A stretch of 64,000 bases of DNA from Silvibacterium dinghuense. GTDB lineage: Bacteria; Acidobacteriota; Terriglobia; Terriglobales; Acidobacteriaceae. Positions 9,485 through 17,855 of this stretch are shown here, in pieces. How positions within the stretch are numbered: the first letter of the stretch is position 1; each line of letters starts with the position of its first letter. The position numbers and the translations under genes were made by a program. Under the pieces are notes generated by a model. That model was not told the DNA's origin, ran no database searches, and saw only the letters and a program-made list of their open reading frames with translations. Where the stretch lies: contig NZ_SDMK01000001.1 in the NCBI RefSeq assembly GCF_004123295.1, forward strand, positions 1,426,001-1,490,000. Reading direction: 5' to 3'.

Positions 9485-11044
9485 ATGGCCGCCGCCCCTC
9501 CGCCGTACTCGCCTCGTGATGCTGCCCGCCAGGCCCGCGACTATGCCCGCTGGCAGCGCGACCAGATGCGTGCTCAGCGCCAGTACTGGCGCGGCTACCG
9601 GCGCGCCTCGATCACCGGCCCCATCGTCCTGCTGACCGTCGGCATCATTGCCCTGCTGATCGAGACCGGCCATCTCAACGGCTTCGACGTCTGGAACTGG
9701 TACGCGCGCTGGTGGCCTGTCATCCTCATCGCCGTCGGCGTGGTTTCGCTTGGCGAATACTTTTTCGACCGCGACAACCCCTACGCCGGCCGCCGCTCCT
9801 TCGGAGGCATCGTCTTCCTCGTGCTCTTTTTTGCCTTTCTCGGCTGGGGCACGCACCAGGCGCACCATTGGGGGCCCTTTGCCGAGCAGTTCGGCGACAA
9901 CGGCAACGACTTCTTCTCGCTCATGGGCGAAGAACACGACAACGATGTGCAGCTTTCGCAGGCGATTCCTGTTACCGGCGCCGTCAGCGTGCAGAACCCG
10001 CGCGGCGACGTGACGATCACCGCCTCGGCCGATAACCAGGTCCATCTGCGCGCGCACCAGGTGGTGCACACGAACGCCGACGACCGGGCGCGCGAGCTCT
10101 TCACCATGATCACGCCGAAGATCGAGACCTCGCCCTCGGGCGCGGTCATCAACGTACCCGGCAACAACGCCGGACGGGTCGATCTGACGCTGGAGCTGCC
10201 GGAGAAGCTGGCCACCACCATCAACGCAGGCCATGGCGATGTGACGATCTCCGGCATGAAGAACTCTGTCGATGTTTCCAATAATCATGGCGACGTGAAG
10301 TTCGACGACATTACCGGCGACGTGCACGCCCACATGGATCATGGCGACGTCTCCGCCCATCAGATCACCGGCCATGCGCTGATCGACGGCCGCGCCGACG
10401 ACATCACGCTCTCCGAAGTGAAGGGTGACGTCGGACTCAACGGCGACTTCTTCGGCGACACGCATCTCGAGCAGGTGAGCTCAGGGGTTCACTTCCATAC
10501 CAGCCGCACCGATCTCGACATGCAGCACCTTGGCGGCGATCTCAGTATGGATTCGAGCGATCTCTCCGCCAGCCAGATCACCGGCCCGGTGCGCATCGTT
10601 ACGCACTCCAAAAATATCGATCTCACCCAGGTCGCCGGGGACGTGCACATCGAGAACAGCGACGGCGACATCAACATCGCCGCTGCGCTGCCGCTCGGCA
10701 ACATTCAGGTCTCGAACCGCTCGGGCGGCCTCTCGGTCACCGTGCCCTCAAACGCCGGCTTCACCATCTCCGGCAGCACCACGCAGGACGACGATATCGA
10801 GACGGACTTCCCGCTTGCGAACACGGAGTCGGGAGATCGCCGCAGCCTCAGCGGTACAGTCGGCAAAGGTGGCGTGAAGATCGATCTCACCACCTCGCAC
10901 GGTACGCTCGAACTAAAGAAGGGATCGAATCTGGAGCTGCCACCGGCGCCACCGGCTCCTCCCGCTCCGCCCAAGCCTCCGGTGAATGCGAAGCACTTCA
11001 AAGCTCCGCAGGATGTTCCGGCGCCGAAGGCGACCGAGCAGTAG
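9485..11044 (+). CDS. LiaF-type membrane protein with DUF4097 beta-repeat domain
   Basis: 519 residues. The N-terminus has a basic amphipathic stretch, then LiaF-type helices (IVLLTVGIIALLIETGHLNG and WWPVILIAVGVVSLGEYFF) and another hydrophobic segment near 110. From about 160 to 470 is a repeated beta-structure, with recurring HGDVTISG, HGDVKFDDITGDVHAHM and SDGDINIA units, the DUF4097 solenoid pattern. A Pro/Ala-rich tail ends the protein. As last gene of the sigma operon it is probably the large membrane-associated effector. A terminator follows at once. Confidence 0.8.
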   Translation: MAAAPPPYSPRDAARQARDYARWQRDQMRAQRQYWRGYRRASITGPIVLLTVGIIALLIETGHLNGFDVWNWYARWWPVILIAVGVVSLGEYFFDRDNPYAGRRSFGGIVFLVLFFAFLGWGTHQAHHWGPFAEQFGDNGNDFFSLMGEEHDNDVQLSQAIPVTGAVSVQNPRGDVTITASADNQVHLRAHQVVHTNADDRARELFTMITPKIETSPSGAVINVPGNNAGRVDLTLELPEKLATTINAGHGDVTISGMKNSVDVSNNHGDVKFDDITGDVHAHMDHGDVSAHQITGHALIDGRADDITLSEVKGDVGLNGDFFGDTHLEQVSSGVHFHTSRTDLDMQHLGGDLSMDSSDLSASQITGPVRIVTHSKNIDLTQVAGDVHIENSDGDINIAAALPLGNIQVSNRSGGLSVTVPSNAGFTISGSTTQDDDIETDFPLANTESGDRRSLSGTVGKGGVKIDLTTSHGTLELKKGSNLELPPAPPAPPAPPKPPVNAKHFKAPQDVPAPKATEQ

Positions 11045-11065
11045 GCACCAGGATTCATCCGGAAT

Positions 11066-11097
11066 AAAAAGCCAGCGATTGAATCGCTGGCTTTTTA
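11066..11097 (+). terminator. Intrinsic terminator of the sigma operon
   Basis: GCCAGCGATT and its complement (loop GA) are flanked by AAAAA and CTTTTTACTT. It is 22 nt after the DUF4097 gene stop. Confidence 0.85.
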
Positions 11098-11126
11098 CTT
11101 AACTTATTAACGAACAATCCGACGGT

Positions 11127-11237
11127 GGCCCATTCAAGCTTCGCCTGGGTGGGAGGGTGCGAATCTCTTCGCTCCTTCCCGGAATCCTGCAAACCCACAT
11201 CTCGTTCAGAACGAGATGTGGGGCACCCAGATTTGAG
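11127..11237. repeat. Dispersed repeat R1, copy with direct hairpin module
   Basis: Contains CATTCAAGCTTCGCCTGGG and, at 11186-11234, the module CCTGCAAACCCACATCTCG, then CAGAACGAGATGTGGGGCAC. The second module recurs almost unchanged at 56333-56382 and 57135-57186. The CCCACATCTCG/CGAGATGTGGG halves form a 11-bp stem. Confidence 0.75.
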
Positions 11238-11319
11238 TCAAGCATAAACGCACAAAGCCGACCAAGAACTGGCCGCCTTTGTGACTGGCTGCTAACCCGA
11301 GCGCGAAGCGCGAGGCCGG

Positions 11320-12615
11320 CTACTGCTTTTTGTAGACCACGCGACCTTCGCTGATGGTGATGGCGACCTCGCCCTGCATCTCCCAGCCGTCGAAGGGCGT
11401 GTTTTTCGACTTCGAGCGCGAGTTCTCCTTTTTGAAGACCCACTTCTTCGCCGGATCGAAGATCACCACATCCGCAAACGAGCCCACGGCGAGGTTGCCG
11501 CGGCCCTTGAGGCCGAGCACCGCGGCCGGCTGCGCGCTGAGCAGCGAGAGGACGCGGCTGAGCGGCATGCGATGGCGCACGTGCAGCACTGAGAGCGTGA
11601 GACCCAGCGCCGTCTCGAGGCCGGTGATGCCGTTCGGCGCACGCTCGAACTCCTGCTCCTTCTCATGCGCGGCGTGCGGGGCATGGTCAGTGGCGATTGC
11701 GTCCACCGAACCATCAAGGATGCCTTCGATCATCGCGGCACGGTCAAGCTCGGCACGCAGCGGAGGATTCATCTTGGCGTTGGTGTTGTAGCCCTCGACC
11801 GCTGCTTCGTTCAGCACGAAGTGGTGCGGGGCGACCTCGCAGGTCACGCGCAGCCCGTTGCGGCGGGCGCGGCGCACGGCATCGAGCGCAGCCTTGGTCG
11901 AGAGATGCGCCACATGCAGATGGGCGCGGGCGTCCTTCACCTGCGCGAGCAGACGCAGATCACGCTCGACGAGGCCCGACTCGGCCTCGACCGTCATGCC
12001 GCGCAGCCCCATGCGGAAGGCCAGCGGCCCGGCGTTCATCGAGCAGCCGCCGGTCAGGCGGGTATCTTCGGCATGCTGGATCACGGGCAGGTTGGCGCGC
12101 GCAGCCGCTGTGAGCGCCTCGCGCATGATGGCCTCACCCAGGATGGGCTTGCCGTCGTCGGTGACGCCTACCGCGCCTGCAGCCTTCAGCGAGCCGTATT
12201 CGGTGAGCGACTCACCCATCGAACCACGCGTAGCCGCCGCAATGGGGAAGACGCGGATGGAGGCACCGCGCTCGGGCGCAAGCATCCAGCGCGTGCGCTC
12301 CGGCGAATCATTAACCGGCGTAGTGTTGGGCATACAGCAGACGCTGGTGAAGCCGCCGGCCGCGGCTGCGGCCGTTCCGCTCGCGATCGTTTCCTTGTAG
12401 CCCTGGCCGGGCTCGCGCAGATGCACATGAATATCGACGAGTCCCGGCGCGACCACGAGGCCCTTGGCGTCGATGATCTCCGCTCCGGGAGACTTGATCT
12501 TGCCCGGCGCATCGATGGCGGCCACGCGGCCTCCGTCGAGCAGCACATCTTTCAGCGCATCCACATTGTTGACTGGATCCAGCAGCCGTCCGCCGCGAAT
12601 CAGAATCGCCGTCAT
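11320..12615 (-). CDS. pyrC: Dihydroorotase
   Basis: 431 residues, class I bacterial type. It cyclises carbamoyl-aspartate to dihydroorotate, third step of pyrimidine synthesis. Metal ligands are visible: VDIHVHLREPGQGYKE, the later VIQHAEDT and LHVAHLST, and ATDHAPH. It overlaps the end of pyrB by 4 nt, so translation is coupled. R1 sequence begins a short distance after its stop. Confidence 0.96.
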   Translation of the reverse strand: MTAILIRGGRLLDPVNNVDALKDVLLDGGRVAAIDAPGKIKSPGAEIIDAKGLVVAPGLVDIHVHLREPGQGYKETIASGTAAAAAGGFTSVCCMPNTTPVNDSPERTRWMLAPERGASIRVFPIAAATRGSMGESLTEYGSLKAAGAVGVTDDGKPILGEAIMREALTAAARANLPVIQHAEDTRLTGGCSMNAGPLAFRMGLRGMTVEAESGLVERDLRLLAQVKDARAHLHVAHLSTKAALDAVRRARRNGLRVTCEVAPHHFVLNEAAVEGYNTNAKMNPPLRAELDRAAMIEGILDGSVDAIATDHAPHAAHEKEQEFERAPNGITGLETALGLTLSVLHVRHRMPLSRVLSLLSAQPAAVLGLKGRGNLAVGSFADVVIFDPAKKWVFKKENSRSKSKNTPFDGWEMQGEVAITISEGRVVYKKQ

Positions 12616-13727
12616 TCGGCCCGTCCCTTCTTGCTCTTGGCCGCGCCTTGGGCCGCAGCCTTCGCAGGCGCCTTGGCCACTGTCTTTGCTGCACCGCCTG
12701 CCGCATGCCGGCTCAGGGCACGGTCTACGAGCGCCATGCGGATGGCAAGGCCGTTATGCACCTGCTCGGCGATCACCGCCTGCGGCCCATCGGCCACTTC
12801 GCTGGTGATCTCGAGGCCGCGAATCATCGGCCCAGGATGCATGATCACGGCCTTCGGCGCGTGCGCGGCCATGCGCTCGGCGTTGGCCTGGTAACGCGAC
12901 TTGTACTCTTCGAGATCGAGCGACAATCCGGCCAGCCGCTCGGCCTGGATGCGCAGCATCATGACTACCTGCGACTGCTCCAGAGCCTTGTCGAAATCGC
13001 GTTCGATGCTGAGCCCCGGCCCCATCGAGGCGGCCAGCTCCGGCAGCAGCTGCGTGGGACCGCAGAGGATCACATGCGCGCCCAGCCGCGGCAGCAGCTG
13101 CGCATTCGAGCGCGCTACGCGGCTGTGGAAGATATCGCCGCAGATCGTGACCGTCACGCCTTCCAGCAGCGTCGCGCTTACCGGCTTGCCGGCCTTGCCC
13201 AGCTTCTGCAGGATGGTGCGCAGGTCAAGCAGCGCCTGTGAGGGATGCTCATGCATGCCGTCGCCCGCGTTCAACACCGGCAGACCGGTGACGTCAGCCA
13301 GCAGCTGCGCCGAGCCCGAATACGGACTGCGCAGGATGATGCACTCGGCACCGAGCGCCTTGAGCGTGATGCCGGTGTCCTTGAGCGATTCGCCTTTTTC
13401 GATGCTCGACGACTGCGCGCTCACCAGCGAGGTGTCGGCACCGAGCGCCTTGGCCGCCAGCTCGAAGGAAGTCCGGGTACGCGTGCTCGACTCGTAAAAG
13501 AGCAGCGAGACGCGCCGCTTGTAGAGCCGCTCCGCGCGCTTTGCCGCATCTTCGGCTTCGAGTTCATCGGCCAGCGCGAGGATCGCGCCTACCTCTTCGA
13601 GCGACAGGTCGCCCACTTGCAGCACCGATCCGGCAGCCACACGGTTCTCTTTTACCGGCGCCGGCAGCGGCTCAGCCGCCGCCGGTCGCACCGCGGCGCT
13701 CTTGCCGCTTTCTCTTAAGGTAGGCAT
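12612..13727 (-). CDS. pyrB: Aspartate carbamoyltransferase catalytic subunit
   Basis: 371 residues. It condenses carbamoyl phosphate with aspartate. Family motifs are FYESSTRTRTSFELA (carbamoyl phosphate site), DGMHEHPSQALLD and IMHPGPMIRGLEI. It is longer than the usual ~310 residues because of a ~45-residue N-terminal extension and a C-terminal Ala/Lys-rich tail (KTVAKAPAKAAAQG) of unknown use. It lies between pyrR and pyrC in one transcription unit. Confidence 0.95.
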   Translation of the reverse strand: MPTLRESGKSAAVRPAAAEPLPAPVKENRVAAGSVLQVGDLSLEEVGAILALADELEAEDAAKRAERLYKRRVSLLFYESSTRTRTSFELAAKALGADTSLVSAQSSSIEKGESLKDTGITLKALGAECIILRSPYSGSAQLLADVTGLPVLNAGDGMHEHPSQALLDLRTILQKLGKAGKPVSATLLEGVTVTICGDIFHSRVARSNAQLLPRLGAHVILCGPTQLLPELAASMGPGLSIERDFDKALEQSQVVMMLRIQAERLAGLSLDLEEYKSRYQANAERMAAHAPKAVIMHPGPMIRGLEITSEVADGPQAVIAEQVHNGLAIRMALVDRALSRHAAGGAAKTVAKAPAKAAAQGAAKSKKGRAE

Positions 13728-13797
13728 GGAAAATCAGGGTCCTTCAACCAGGCAGGAGCGGGTGTAGCTTCAGCCAGACAAAAAATCAAGCGGGCAG

Positions 13798-14361
13798 TTA
13801 CTCCACCCGCTCCACCAACAGCACCTGCTCATCGTTATCGATTTCGCGCAATTTCACTTCTATAATCTCGCGGCTGGAGGTCGGCACCTTCCGCCCCACG
13901 AACGTCGCCTCGATGGGCAACTCGCGATGTCCGCGATCGATCAGCGCCGCCAGCTGCACCCGCTGCGGCCGTCCGAAATCGAAGAGCGCATCGAGCGCCG
14001 CGCGAATCGTGCGTCCGGTGTACAGCACATCGTCGAGCAGCACGATGTTGCGGTCCGTCACATCGAATCCCAGGGCGCCTTTTGCCACCACCGGCCGCGG
14101 CCCGTGCGTGGAAAGATCGTCGCGATAGAACTGGATATCCAGCACACCGGTGTCGATGGTCCGCTTCTCGATGCCGCCGATCAGCCTGGCAAGGCGCTCG
14201 GCCAGCGGCACGCCGCGGCGCTTGATGCCGACCAGGCCCAGCCGGTCCGCACCGTTGTTTTTTTCGATGATCTCGTGGGCCAGGCGCACCAGCGTGCGCT
14301 CTATCTCGGAGGCCGACATGATTCGGCCCTTTTCGCGCAATTGCGGTTTTTCTTGGGACAT
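13798..14361 (-). CDS. pyrR: Bifunctional pyr operon regulator / uracil phosphoribosyltransferase
   Basis: 187 residues from the ATG at 14361, which aligns best with known PyrR N-termini; an ATG at 14319 is a shorter alternative. The PRPP loop is VLLDDVLYTGRTIRAALDA, and FYRDDLS and LIDRGHRELPI are PyrR signatures. In Bacilli it binds pyr mRNA with UMP to cause attenuation. I saw no PyrR RNA-binding loop between this gene and pyrB (70 bp) or upstream, so the mode of control here is open. It heads pyrR-pyrB-pyrC. Confidence 0.94.
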   Translation of the reverse strand: MSQEKPQLREKGRIMSASEIERTLVRLAHEIIEKNNGADRLGLVGIKRRGVPLAERLARLIGGIEKRTIDTGVLDIQFYRDDLSTHGPRPVVAKGALGFDVTDRNIVLLDDVLYTGRTIRAALDALFDFGRPQRVQLAALIDRGHRELPIEATFVGRKVPTSSREIIEVKLREIDNDEQVLLVERVE

Positions 14362-14446
14362 AAGGAAGGCTCTTGCCGGATGATACGGGGCGGTGCAGCG
14401 CTCGGGCAAGTCACTGCTGCGATGAAAAATGCAGAAGGTCCGAAAT

Positions 14447-15115
14447 TCAGGAGCTTCGCGCCGTCCGGCTGCCGAAGGCTGCGATCCGCACGCCGATGGC
14501 CCCGCCCGCGGCTGCGAAGAGCAGCATCGCAATAGCGGAACCGACCGCGCCCATCAGCGCCATCGCCGCCGTGCCGTCCGGCGTGAGCCAGAAATGCAGA
14601 AACCAGGGGATGGTCGCCGCGGCCTCGGGATTCGAATGCGCCATCTGCGTGGTCATCTGCTGCCCCAACTCCAGGTACTGACGATCGATGGCGGCGCCGT
14701 TATGCAGCGCATAGCGCTTGAGCACCATCGTCAGGCTGTCCACGGCATTGGCCACGAATGCCGCCAGCACGCCGAGCAGGCCGCCAATCCGCCAGCCTGT
14801 ACTCCGCGCCGGCAGTAAGCCGGTGCGCCGCCGATAGAGCGACACGGCAAGAATTCCGCCGCCGATCACCCACAGCGCGCCGAAGTCGAGCAGCGAAGAG
14901 AGAATGCCCACCGGCAACGCCACCAGCGCTGCTGTCGTGATCGCCGGCTTCCACAACACCACGCCGGGGTCGCGGCCCAGCATCTGCGGATTGGCGTTCA
15001 GCACCTCTTCGGCTTCGTCCGCCGGCTCATAGCGCAATTGCGGCGACCCGCAATGCGGGCAATAGGATTCCGACGCGCTCAGTGCCGTTCCACAACGATG
15101 GCAGATCAATTCCAC
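14447..15115 (-). CDS. Zinc-ribbon integral membrane protein
   Basis: 222 residues. The N-terminus is a zinc ribbon with two CxxC pairs (ICHRCGTALSASESYCPHCG). Four or five hydrophobic segments follow, including ITTAALVALPVGILSSLLDF, GALWVIGGGILAVSLY, LLGVLAAFVANAVDSL, then a Gly/Ala-rich last helix. Zinc ribbons joined to membrane segments are widespread and functionally undefined. It is 85 bp upstream of pyrR on the same strand, so read-through into the pyr genes is possible. Confidence 0.7.
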   Translation of the reverse strand: MELICHRCGTALSASESYCPHCGSPQLRYEPADEAEEVLNANPQMLGRDPGVVLWKPAITTAALVALPVGILSSLLDFGALWVIGGGILAVSLYRRRTGLLPARSTGWRIGGLLGVLAAFVANAVDSLTMVLKRYALHNGAAIDRQYLELGQQMTTQMAHSNPEAAATIPWFLHFWLTPDGTAAMALMGAVGSAIAMLLFAAAGGAIGVRIAAFGSRTARSS

Positions 15116-15136
15116 ACTTCGACCCTATCTCACGCC

Positions 15137-15203
15137 GGGACTGGCCGTCCAGGCTGCTGCGCGCAGGGCGAATCGCCTTCGGCCTCCGCTCCCTTTAGTC
15201 GAG
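15137..15203 (+). repeat. Dispersed repeat R1, left member of an inverted pair
   Basis: GGGACTGGCCGTCCAGGC at 15137-15154, then a CTGCTGCGCGCAGGGCG insert also seen at 41.66 kb, then CGCCTTCGGCCTCCGCTCCC. The matching inverted end lies at 15532-15549. Confidence 0.8.
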
Positions 15204-15424
15204 CCCCAACGACGGTGGCATGCACAGACCCGTATCGGAACCCGGCTTCACCCCCTGCTTACAAAACCGCGCAGGAGTTGAAGACCATTCTGCTGCCGTC
15301 GCCATGCGGTCCGGCTGAGGCCGGACCGTGATACAACCCTGTCGCCGGGCTCCCTACGTCTCGACCATCAGGCCATCCCACGTGCTCTCACTCAAGGCTC
15401 GCATGGACCACCCAATGGGTTTCC
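15204..15424. other. Gene-free DNA between inverted R1 copies
   Basis: No supported gene. A perfect 9-bp hairpin, CGGTCCGGC-TGAG-GCCGGACCG, sits at 15307-15328 without a following T-run, so it is not a classic terminator. Nothing else stands out. Confidence 0.5.
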
Positions 15425-15549
15425 TACCCTCCCACCCAAGCCGAGCTTGGATGGGGCACCCCGATTCTTCTTCTGCCTGGAAGAAAACAAAAAGCAGCTC
15501 GCGACCAAGGGAAACGTGGCCGAAGGCGGAGGCCTGGACGGCCAGTCCC
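15425..15549 (-). repeat. Dispersed repeat R1, right member of an inverted pair
   Basis: Reads CCACCCAAGCCGAGCTTGG, then GGGGCACCC, a variable stretch, CCGAAGGCGGAGG, and ends GCCTGGACGGCCAGTCCC at 15532-15549. The last block is the exact complement of the left copy's end. The element stops 8 bp from the stop codon of the lipoprotein gene. Confidence 0.8.
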
Positions 15550-15557
15550 CCCCTGCT

Positions 15558-16160
15558 TCAGTTCGCGTCCTTCTCGTCCTCGCTTACTGCGGCGGGGAGC
15601 TGCAGTTCTACCAGCGTGAACTTTGTGCCTGCGCCGTCGCTCTTCTGGATCGCGAAGATATGCTGGTGCCGCCGCGAGCCGGCCTTCAGGGAAATATCGC
15701 CATCGTGCGTGACATGCACATGCTTGTCGCCCTCGTCATCCGCGCAGTTCAGGCCCTCGCGTGTCACGATGGGCGTACCCACGGCCTGGGTACCCTGGCA
15801 ACGCACTACATCGCCATAGCGGCCCAATGCTTTCTGATAGAAAGCCAGCACTGCGTCCTGCGCATCCCCGGTGCGATACGTCACCGCCCGCACCCGCAGT
15901 TGCCAGTCCCCAAAGCCAAGGTGCACGTCGGCGGACTTGTCGCCATCCTTATCCGCAGAAACCGTCGCTCCCGGATAGACGGGCAGTCCCACGTCTGCCG
16001 CCGTTGTCTGGTCGGCGCGCACATGCAGGCCGCCCAGCGGCGTATCGATCTTCACATTTTTGTCTTTGCCGTCGCCATTCTTATCCACCTGCACCCGGCA
16101 GCCCGCCGTCATCATCATGACCGCCATCCCCACAGCCAATGCCGCCATTCCACGCTTCAT
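15558..16160 (-). CDS. Putative lipoprotein of unknown function
   Basis: 200 residues from the ATG at 16160. MKRGMAALAVGMAVMMMTAGC is a lipoprotein signal with lipobox TAGC, predicting export and lipid anchoring. The mature part starts with a Lys/Asp-rich linker (KNGDGKDKNVKID), and the rest is beta-rich with no family I can name. VGLPVYPGATVSADKDGD resembles the YPGA-type motif of periplasmic bacterial proteins of unknown function. Preceded by GGGGGCCAGG. Confidence 0.7.
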   Translation of the reverse strand: MKRGMAALAVGMAVMMMTAGCRVQVDKNGDGKDKNVKIDTPLGGLHVRADQTTAADVGLPVYPGATVSADKDGDKSADVHLGFGDWQLRVRAVTYRTGDAQDAVLAFYQKALGRYGDVVRCQGTQAVGTPIVTREGLNCADDEGDKHVHVTHDGDISLKAGSRRHQHIFAIQKSDGAGTKFTLVELQLPAAVSEDEKDAN

Positions 16161-16400
16161 CCTGGCCCCCACAAAGCACTCTGTGCGAAAGATACGCGAT
16201 TGCGGCCGCACCTGTTCCCATTCTGTTCAGCTACAGATACAGATTCGCGCGGTGCCCTGCACAATACCCTGTGCAGAAATCGCTTGCCCTACCTTCCTTC
16301 TCATGGCCTATACTTTTGACTGGAAGTGGCTGGGGCGAAGGCGCGGCGAGGATGGCTCTCGCGGCCAGCCTGGAATGCAGTTCAGTCTTCTCAGGTGCAG

Positions 16401-16922
16401 ATGGCGAAACACGCGTCCCAGCGGCAAACCGGTCCAGAAGCTTCAATCCCCGACAAGCTCTATTTCCGTATCGGCGAAGTCGCGAAGTTGTGCGGCATTG
16501 AAGCCTATGTGCTTCGCTTCTGGGAGTCCGAATTTCCCCAGCTCCGCGTGAACAAGAGCGGGACCGGTCAGCGTCTCTATCGCCGGCGCGATGTCGAGCT
16601 CGTGCTCCGCATCAAGAGCCTGCTCTACTCCGAGGGCTACACCATCGCCGGTGCGCGCCAGGTCTTCGCCTCCGAGGCGAAAGAACCCCGTAAGCGAGCC
16701 CAGTCCGAACTTCCTTTATCGAAAAGCGGCCATGAAGCGGGCAACCACGCTGCCCCTCCTGCGATCGAAGCCCGTCTCCAGAAGCTTCGCGCCGAGCTCA
16801 AGGACATTCTCGGCCTGCTCTCAGCACCACCTGAAGCCGCTCCCGCGCGCCCCAGCCGCCAGACCGGCCCGCGTGAAGCCCGTCCAGCCAGAACCTCCGG
16901 TCCCAGCCTCTTCGACGCATAA
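16401..16922 (+). CDS. MerR-family transcriptional regulator
   Basis: 173 residues from the ATG at 16401; the frame extends upstream but with weak coding character. The MerR winged helix is YFRIGEVAKLCGIEAYVLRF, then WESEFPQL, and GQRLYRRRDVELVLRIKSLL, ending YTIAGARQVF. This is the MlrA/CarA-like type that lacks the cysteines of metal sensors. The C-terminus is a short helix (LQKLRAELKDILGLL) and a disordered Pro/Arg tail, with no effector domain seen. Target genes are unknown. Confidence 0.85.
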   Translation: MAKHASQRQTGPEASIPDKLYFRIGEVAKLCGIEAYVLRFWESEFPQLRVNKSGTGQRLYRRRDVELVLRIKSLLYSEGYTIAGARQVFASEAKEPRKRAQSELPLSKSGHEAGNHAAPPAIEARLQKLRAELKDILGLLSAPPEAAPARPSRQTGPREARPARTSGPSLFDA

Positions 16923-16933
16923 AACACGCAAAT

Positions 16934-17206
16934 TTAACGGTGTGCCTGGTACTCGCCCAGCTCCGACTCGATCTCGCCGGTATCCATATAGCGCTCCATG
17001 GCCTGCATGGCGCAGCCCTGGCCGCACAGGTGGTAGATCTCCGAGCTCCGGCTCTCTCCCACATTCCACGGCATCAGCGTAAAGCGCCCGGACCGCTGCC
17101 CCTCTTCGGAGGGCGGCACATCCGTCAACAGCGCCATCCACCAGTGGTTCGCTTCGCCCTTCTTCTTGCCGCAAATATCGCAGGTAAATGAGACATCCCA
17201 AACCAT
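16934..17206 (-). CDS. Small putative zinc-binding protein
   Basis: 90 residues from ATG at 17206 (an upstream ATG at 17242 is possible). SFTCDICGKKKGEANHWWMAL and YHLCGQGCAMQAMERYM give four cysteines in two pairs, suggesting one zinc site. It faces the MerR gene and their stops are only about 12 bp apart. I do not recognise a named function. Confidence 0.65.
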   Translation of the reverse strand: MVWDVSFTCDICGKKKGEANHWWMALLTDVPPSEEGQRSGRFTLMPWNVGESRSSEIYHLCGQGCAMQAMERYMDTGEIESELGEYQAHR

Positions 17207-17339
17207 AAGCCAGCCCCCGTGTCCGCGGCGACGGTGTCCCATCGCCGGACATTTCCCCCACTATGCACCAGCTTGCCGCCGGATGCACGTCAATTTCCGC
17301 CCAGTTTTACTCCAGGAGGCGCTAGAGCCTGTCAGGAAC

Positions 17340-17759
17340 TTAGGTTAGGCGCACCGGGATACCTGTCTCTGCCTGCAGCTGCTTCAGCAGATCCGCCTGG
17401 CTCGACTGCGGCAGCTCCATATCCACATACCGCTCGCGTCCCGCCCCGTCCCGATAGAGAATCCGCAGCAGATGATTCGCCATGTAGAACTGCAGGCCCG
17501 AGATCTGCCCATAGGGAATCGTCCGCTGCACGGCCTCTTTCACGACAAAGAGCACATTCTTCGAGTCGGCATCGAGGTTCAGCGTACCTTCCAGCTGCTC
17601 CACTTTGCCCGATTTTGCCTGCTCAGCGGGTATGGTCAGCTTCACCCTGGGATAGGTCGCAACCGCGCCTGCCGGGGCTTCCGCTCTCGCTGTCCTACCA
17701 CCCATCGTCCCAGCCAGCAGGCCGGCACACACCACCACCATGGCGAATTTCCTGCGCAT
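17340..17759 (-). CDS. Small secreted protein
   Basis: 139 residues. The N-terminus RRKFAMVVVCAGLLAGTM with ARAEA is a Sec signal peptide. The mature part (LEGTLNLDADSKNVLFVVKE, YGQISGLQFYMANHLLRILY) looks like a small beta-sandwich. It lies 96 bp upstream of the next small gene and downstream of mnmG on the same strand. Function unknown. Confidence 0.65.
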   Translation of the reverse strand: MRRKFAMVVVCAGLLAGTMGGRTARAEAPAGAVATYPRVKLTIPAEQAKSGKVEQLEGTLNLDADSKNVLFVVKEAVQRTIPYGQISGLQFYMANHLLRILYRDGAGRERYVDMELPQSSQADLLKQLQAETGIPVRLT

Positions 17760-17855
17760 ACAGGTCCACCTTTCGTCGAATCACTGCGTTTTTGTTGGAC
17801 TACTTCTGTTGGACTGCGGAACGCCGCCGGGGCGTTCCCTCCGCAAAGCGCGGTG

